Source: G965237725 sp965237725 (GTDB taxonomy: Bacteria > Pseudomonadota > Gammaproteobacteria > Arenicellales > Poriferihabitantaceae). From it: 64,000 nt of DNA. Location: assembly GCA_965237725.1 (NCBI GenBank), contig OZ250151.1:2728001-2792000 (forward strand). Direction: 5' to 3'. Positions 59,948 to 64,000 of this stretch are shown piece after piece (the first letter of the stretch is position 1; every line of letters starts with the position of its first letter). The translations under genes were made by a program, and so were the position numbers. Below the pieces are notes generated by a model. That model searched no databases, was not told the origin of the DNA, and was given only the letters and a program-made list of their open reading frames with translations.

Positions 59948-62350
59948 CTATTGCTCCTGGGAATATTCCAGGGGATAACCCGCATCAATCCAATCGCTCA
60001 GACCCCGAGTACCAATGAAATATACTTTCTCATACCCCCAGGAAACCGCTCTTGCGGCTTCCCATGAGCCAGTACACGGAATCGGGTTTTCGTGACACCA
60101 GTAGGAAAAAACCACCTCTTGATTTTTACTCACAACTGTATTTAAGGTAGTCTGATTTAACTTCGGAATGCTTCCGTCCCAGTTTTCCACAACACTCCAG
60201 GCGGAAGGGAGATAGTGGGAATTGGGTATCCGCACTCTTTTCAAAATTTTTTCGATTCCTGTTTCGATGAATGTCACGCCTTTGTCGAAAAGCATTTTTG
60301 CTTGATCTGCGCCAATTCTCGTTGCACCCTCTACTTCCACCCAGGTATCTCCAACCTCTTGACTCGGGTGAACCGTAATCAGGTAATGCCAATTCAATGC
60401 GGGAATCTGTTTGAGGCTCGTTCGGACTTGGTTTTGTATTTCTTTATTACCGAAAGTTTGAAAATTTATAGTATCGATGCCCGGGAAGTATCCATCGTTC
60501 GACGCACTTTCCATAATCCCCAGTTCGTTCTGCGCCCGGGTGAAGTGAATATAATTTGCATCCTCAATCACCGTCTCCGCATCATCGATGCGCCCTAAAT
60601 TGCTATAGCTTATCGCCAAATACAGATGAGGTAAATCGTGATTTGGATTTCGTTTTATGGCGCGTTTAAGTGTGTCAACCGCCCGGTCATATTGCTTGAG
60701 CCCAAACTGGGCCGCTCCCAGAATTGTTAAGTAGCCGGGAGAATAATAAGGATCGAGCCGCATCGCGTTCTGGATTGATGCAAGCCCTTGTTCGGGGCGT
60801 TGTGAGCGAATAAGTGCATTCGCCAAAGACGCATGGGCAGTGGCGTCGTTATTGTCCAGCGCAACTGCTTTTTCTGCTTCCAGAACTGCTTTATCAAACA
60901 GCGATTGGGATAAATAAATCCGGGATTGCAGGTCATGGGCTAACGGCGTCGGCGATTTCAGCGCTCTTTGCAGATGCTCGTCGATTCGATCCTCAACTTC
61001 AAACGAAATCATGCCCAAATTAAAAGCCCAGTCATTGGTCTTTACTTGCCAAAATAGAGATGCCAGGGAAGCATGGGCGAGGCTGTAATTATTATCGAGA
61101 CTAACCGCCTTGTCGAAAAAAGGGATTGCAAGGGCGAGGTCCTCAGGCGTACCCAACTTATAATGCGCCCATCCACGCAGGAAGGCATCATGGGCTTCAA
61201 CGTTGTCGGTGGCCTTGCTTACCTGCGGCACTTCATCCTCATCTGTCAAATTCACTTTAAGCGCCGCGACAATCTGTCGAGTAACCTGATCTTGCAGGGC
61301 AAATATATCCTTGTGCAAGCCATCATAACGCTCGGCCCAGACATGGCCTCCTGTGGTCGCATCGATTAGCTGTGCATTGATACGAATCTGGTCACCCGCT
61401 CGTCGCACACTTCCCTCCAACACATAGCGCACACCGAGTTCTTCGGCCACCTGACTAATCTTCTTATTCTGGCCTTTGTAAGCAAATGACGAATTACGAG
61501 CGATAACAAATAAGCCTGGAATTTTCGAAAGATCGGTAATCAAGTCCTCTGTCATGCCGTCGGCAAAATAATTCTGACTCAAGTCGTCAGACATGTTGTC
61601 TAATGGTAAAACCGCGATGGATGGTTTGTCGGGCAATGGCAGGGCCATGCGTTCCATCGACGCCGGCTCCTCCCTTGTCTCCCAGGGCTTAAAACTCAAT
61701 ATCACCGCCACAGCGGCTAACAGCGCAAAGATGAGAACATAGTTCACGAGTGGCAATTGTCTTTTCCCAGATTGCACTACCGGGTTACTATTCTCGCGGG
61801 GACCAGGCAGCACTGCGCCTGACTTAAGGTTTACCTGGTAAGCCCTTATGGGTTCGGCGATATTCTTTAGTGTTTGTGGGCCCATGTCGGAATATTCCAG
61901 CGGTAATTTACTGCCCACCGATGTATAAACCGATTCGGCAATACAAATTCCTCCCGGCTCTGCCAAACCCTCCAGCCTGGCAGCAACATTGACCCCATCG
62001 CCAAAGATATCACCATCGTCTTCGATTACATCGCCCAGATTAATGCCTATTCGAAACTGCACTTTTTGTTCATCAGGAATGTTTTGATTGTACGCAGCAA
62101 GATTCTGTTGTACTGCCGCGGCACAAGAGAGCGCGTCCACCGCCGCTTCAAACATAGCCAGCACTGCGTCCCCGGCCGTGCTAACAACGCGACCATGATA
62201 AGCGGGTACCAAATTAAAAATTTGATTCAAGGAATCTTTCAATCTCCGGTGTGTTGCATCTTCGTCCAGCCCAGCCAGACGACTGTAACCCGCAACATCG
62301 GCGTGCAAAATGACAGCAAGTTTTCGTGGCAGACGGCTTTCTGATTTCAT
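59948..62350 (-). CDS. Adenylate cyclase-TolB/FlgO-TPR-rhodanese fusion
   Basis: The 800-residue protein has four parts. (1) A class III cyclase domain (~10-175): D18 in HADVAGYSR, D61 in STAGDAVLAMF, and N121/R125 in DGVNVAARLEG. (2) One membrane helix near 207-226. (3) A TolB-N/FlgO-like domain (~245-360: SIAVLPLDNMSDD, YVLEGSVRRAGDQIRINAQLID) followed by TPRs (~395-620). (4) A C-terminal rhodanese-like domain from ~671 (IPNSHYLPSA; VFSYWCHENPIPC, C752; IDAGYPLE). Parts 1-3 together are common; the rhodanese tail is unusual. It could convert a sulfur or redox cue into cAMP. Confidence 0.88.
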   Translation of the reverse strand: MKSESRLPRKLAVILHADVAGYSRLAGLDEDATHRRLKDSLNQIFNLVPAYHGRVVSTAGDAVLAMFEAAVDALSCAAAVQQNLAAYNQNIPDEQKVQFRIGINLGDVIEDDGDIFGDGVNVAARLEGLAEPGGICIAESVYTSVGSKLPLEYSDMGPQTLKNIAEPIRAYQVNLKSGAVLPGPRENSNPVVQSGKRQLPLVNYVLIFALLAAVAVILSFKPWETREEPASMERMALPLPDKPSIAVLPLDNMSDDLSQNYFADGMTEDLITDLSKIPGLFVIARNSSFAYKGQNKKISQVAEELGVRYVLEGSVRRAGDQIRINAQLIDATTGGHVWAERYDGLHKDIFALQDQVTRQIVAALKVNLTDEDEVPQVSKATDNVEAHDAFLRGWAHYKLGTPEDLALAIPFFDKAVSLDNNYSLAHASLASLFWQVKTNDWAFNLGMISFEVEDRIDEHLQRALKSPTPLAHDLQSRIYLSQSLFDKAVLEAEKAVALDNNDATAHASLANALIRSQRPEQGLASIQNAMRLDPYYSPGYLTILGAAQFGLKQYDRAVDTLKRAIKRNPNHDLPHLYLAISYSNLGRIDDAETVIEDANYIHFTRAQNELGIMESASNDGYFPGIDTINFQTFGNKEIQNQVRTSLKQIPALNWHYLITVHPSQEVGDTWVEVEGATRIGADQAKMLFDKGVTFIETGIEKILKRVRIPNSHYLPSAWSVVENWDGSIPKLNQTTLNTVVSKNQEVVFSYWCHENPIPCTGSWEAARAVSWGYEKVYFIGTRGLSDWIDAGYPLEYSQEQ

Positions 62351-62412
62351 GGTAATTTCCGGATAAAATTATTGCTATCGGAATCAGCTATGAATATTCG
62401 AACAAAGGAAAT

Positions 62413-63255
62413 TCAAGGCTTAACACCATACACCGTTTCGTTAACAATGGGGTCACCAATCACCCCAGGTTGCTTTTCATAGACCATGACGCACATCAGG
62501 CGCTTTTTGTTGCCCTGGACTTGGGTTACCCGATGAGCAGAATGACAACCGCGAAAAATTACAAGTGCACCTTCCTGGCGCTGATAGGATTTCACTCTCG
62601 ATCGATCACCGAGTAACATGGTTCGAAGCTCGTCAATATTCGGATTATCGTCCGACCGAATATTTGGCACAATCTCAAAATCCCCACCCAGTTCCGGCGC
62701 CTGTAACATCAATGTCATGGTAAAGGCATTACCTGAATCAAAATGCCAGGCCGACTGATCGCCATCGCCATAACAAATTACATTGACCGGCTGATATGGA
62801 TCATCGCTGGGATATAGTTTTTCCGAGTCGGTAATATCTGTAACAAACTGCTGAAAATATGGATTGAAGTAAAGCGCCTTTAGGTCTGAATCATTGGGTA
62901 AGATGTGGGCGCCAATCATTTTATATTGACCTTCCGCCATGATATTTTTGGGGTGATCATCGGGCAGATCTGGGGTCTTGTCGCGGTGCAGATAGACATT
63001 GCGCATGGAATGAGCCGGGTTGGCCTGATCCTGCAATGCTAAAACCATTTCTATTTCCGACAGTCGACTGGAATCAACCAGGAAATTCGGCAGTATGTAA
63101 ACTTGTTCGCTATTGAGACTGGCCACAGCAGAATCTACAAGGCTGTGATAATCCTCTGAATCCTGCCGATCAATGGGGTAGTGGGCAAGATTCACAATCT
63201 GATCAAGGGTTTGAGAATTGCTGGCTTTGATTGAAGTGGTCATCGATTCTTGCAT
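62413..63255 (-). CDS. 2OG-Fe(II) oxygenase (HalD/ArpA-like)
   Basis: This soluble protein of about 280 residues has the iron site H205-x-D207 (SAWHFDSGNAFTMTL, counted from the longer frame), H275 (GCHSAHRVTQV) and R286 in NKKRLMCVM for 2-oxoglutarate. QEGALVIFRGCHSAHRVTQVQG is typical of the small-molecule oxygenase group that includes amino-acid and halogenase-like enzymes. The start is set at 63255; the frame reaches 63357 but its first 34 residues look foreign to the family, and 63243 is also possible. The substrate is unknown. Confidence 0.75.
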   Translation of the reverse strand: MQESMTTSIKASNSQTLDQIVNLAHYPIDRQDSEDYHSLVDSAVASLNSEQVYILPNFLVDSSRLSEIEMVLALQDQANPAHSMRNVYLHRDKTPDLPDDHPKNIMAEGQYKMIGAHILPNDSDLKALYFNPYFQQFVTDITDSEKLYPSDDPYQPVNVICYGDGDQSAWHFDSGNAFTMTLMLQAPELGGDFEIVPNIRSDDNPNIDELRTMLLGDRSRVKSYQRQEGALVIFRGCHSAHRVTQVQGNKKRLMCVMVYEKQPGVIGDPIVNETVYGVKP

Positions 63256-63409
63256 ACCCGGATTTGATTCTGCATGTTTTTGTGAAACAGGACTGCTATG
63301 GTTTTTGACATAATTTCTGAATAATTGTAATAGCAAATCTAGTCTGTAGTATCTCAAGTAGCGCTAGTGTTTGCTTGCGATTTTCCGCAGACTACAAAGT
63401 ATCAGAAAG

Positions 63410-63838
63410 CTAATTGTACAATTGCAGTTGTTCTTTGATGGCATCAGGCCATGGCAACGGACTTCGTTTTTGTAGGTCATACAAAACGCCGACTACAGTC
63501 CCCTGTGCCTTGCATTGATTATTAAGGAAAACACCATTTTCGAGGGTGACCGAACTTGTTCCTATTTTATTTACCCTGGCGCCGATATCTAACTCTTGGC
63601 GATACGAAAGTTCGCCAATGAAATCTATTTCAAGGTGCACAATTGCGATCGAACTAGTTAAAGGATTAATTTCGATCCCTAAAGATGTCAGGAATTCCAT
63701 TCTGGCGCTCTCGAAATACCCGCAAATGGCGGTATGATTGCAATGCCCCAGAATATCGAGATCAGAAAATCGGACTTTGTCTTTAATCCAAAACTTATAG
63801 TGTGATCGCTGACGTTGCGTTTCTAGATTTTCGTTCAA
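63410..63838 (-). CDS. Acyl-CoA thioesterase, 4HBT hotdog family
   Basis: This 142-residue hotdog-fold protein has VRFSDLDILGHCNHTAICGYFESARMEFL, the 4-hydroxybenzoyl-CoA thioesterase signature with the active Asp. Its later IVHLEIDFIGELSYRQEL is typical. It would hydrolyse an acyl-CoA. The next gene toward lower coordinates, the 2OG oxygenase, lies about 155 bp away. Bases 63839-64000 show no gene. Confidence 0.87.
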   Translation of the reverse strand: MNENLETQRQRSHYKFWIKDKVRFSDLDILGHCNHTAICGYFESARMEFLTSLGIEINPLTSSIAIVHLEIDFIGELSYRQELDIGARVNKIGTSSVTLENGVFLNNQCKAQGTVVGVLYDLQKRSPLPWPDAIKEQLQLYN

Positions 63839-64000
63839 GTATCTATTTGAAAATTATTATTTGAGGATATAATAGTGAATTCTCTTTGGCTAGTAAATCT
63901 TCAAGCAAATCGAAGGCCCAGCTGTCAATTGAACATTGGTTTGATTGTTAATAATAACAAAGCTTACTTTGACAGTTCCGTTTGGCATCATTTGATCTAC

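Noticed and set aside
1..64000. tRNA, rRNA, integrase-type attachment sites and phage genes
   Set aside because: None was recognised by eye on either strand. A covariance-model search would be needed to exclude a tRNA fully.

Overview
The window looks like chromosomal DNA of a marine-type gammaproteobacterium. It starts near the replication origin: the 3' part of dnaN, two perfect parS palindromes, then gyrB. Housekeeping genes typical of Gammaproteobacteria follow (mrcB, trpE/trpG/trpC, rpe, a DegQ-type protease). The later genes for DMSP, sarcosine, methylamine and carnitine-type chemistry point to a marine lifestyle. This placement is inferred from gene content; no rRNA or tRNA gene was seen.

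Layout. 1-3.8 kb: dnaN, parS pair, gyrB, with recF absent from its usual place. 3.8-9.2 kb: accessory enzymes (sulfotransferase, TauD-like dioxygenase, a divergent LysR/EamA-transporter pair, a 201-bp MITE inserted at the transporter stop codon, a decayed cupin-like gene, an HD-domain protein, an ArsC-type reductase). 9.3-19.7 kb: core genes (YihY, PBP1b, PerM-type protein, trp operon, rpe, HtrA protease). The trp operon lacks trpD and is preceded by a short leader peptide with two Trp codons. 20.2-31.4 kb: a mobile island bounded by two nearly identical IS30-family insertion sequences. It holds an IS110-family element with a long structured 5' non-coding end (candidate bridge RNA), a third diverged IS30-like element, a sulfotransferase, a HAD-UbiA fusion and a large membrane protein. 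A frameshifted exostosin-like gene lies just outside.

31.5-56.3 kb: a long metabolic region for methylated and osmolyte-like compounds. It contains a creatinase-like M24 protein with an Asp/Glu-racemase-type partner, heterotetrameric sarcosine oxidase soxBDAG, RidA, a carnitine-dehydrogenase-like enzyme, a sterol-desaturase-like protein, an acyl-CoA ligase, a DMSP-lyase-type cupin, a three-domain RidA-like fusion, a MetE-like protein, two homocysteine S-methyltransferases, a GMAS-like glutamine synthetase, a cytoplasmic solute-binding-type protein, a cupin and a kinase-like protein. The simplest reading is catabolism of N- and S-methylated compounds, with methyl groups passed to homocysteine or oxidised through sarcosine. 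The substrate is not fixed by the sequence. Modular hairpin repeats separate sub-blocks, including four tandem 65-bp copies.

56.4-64 kb: an AT-rich fucosyltransferase-like gene, an ArsR/SRPBCC/membrane-protein operon, a methyltransferase, a four-part adenylate cyclase-TolB/FlgO-TPR-rhodanese fusion, a 2OG-Fe(II) oxygenase and a thioesterase.
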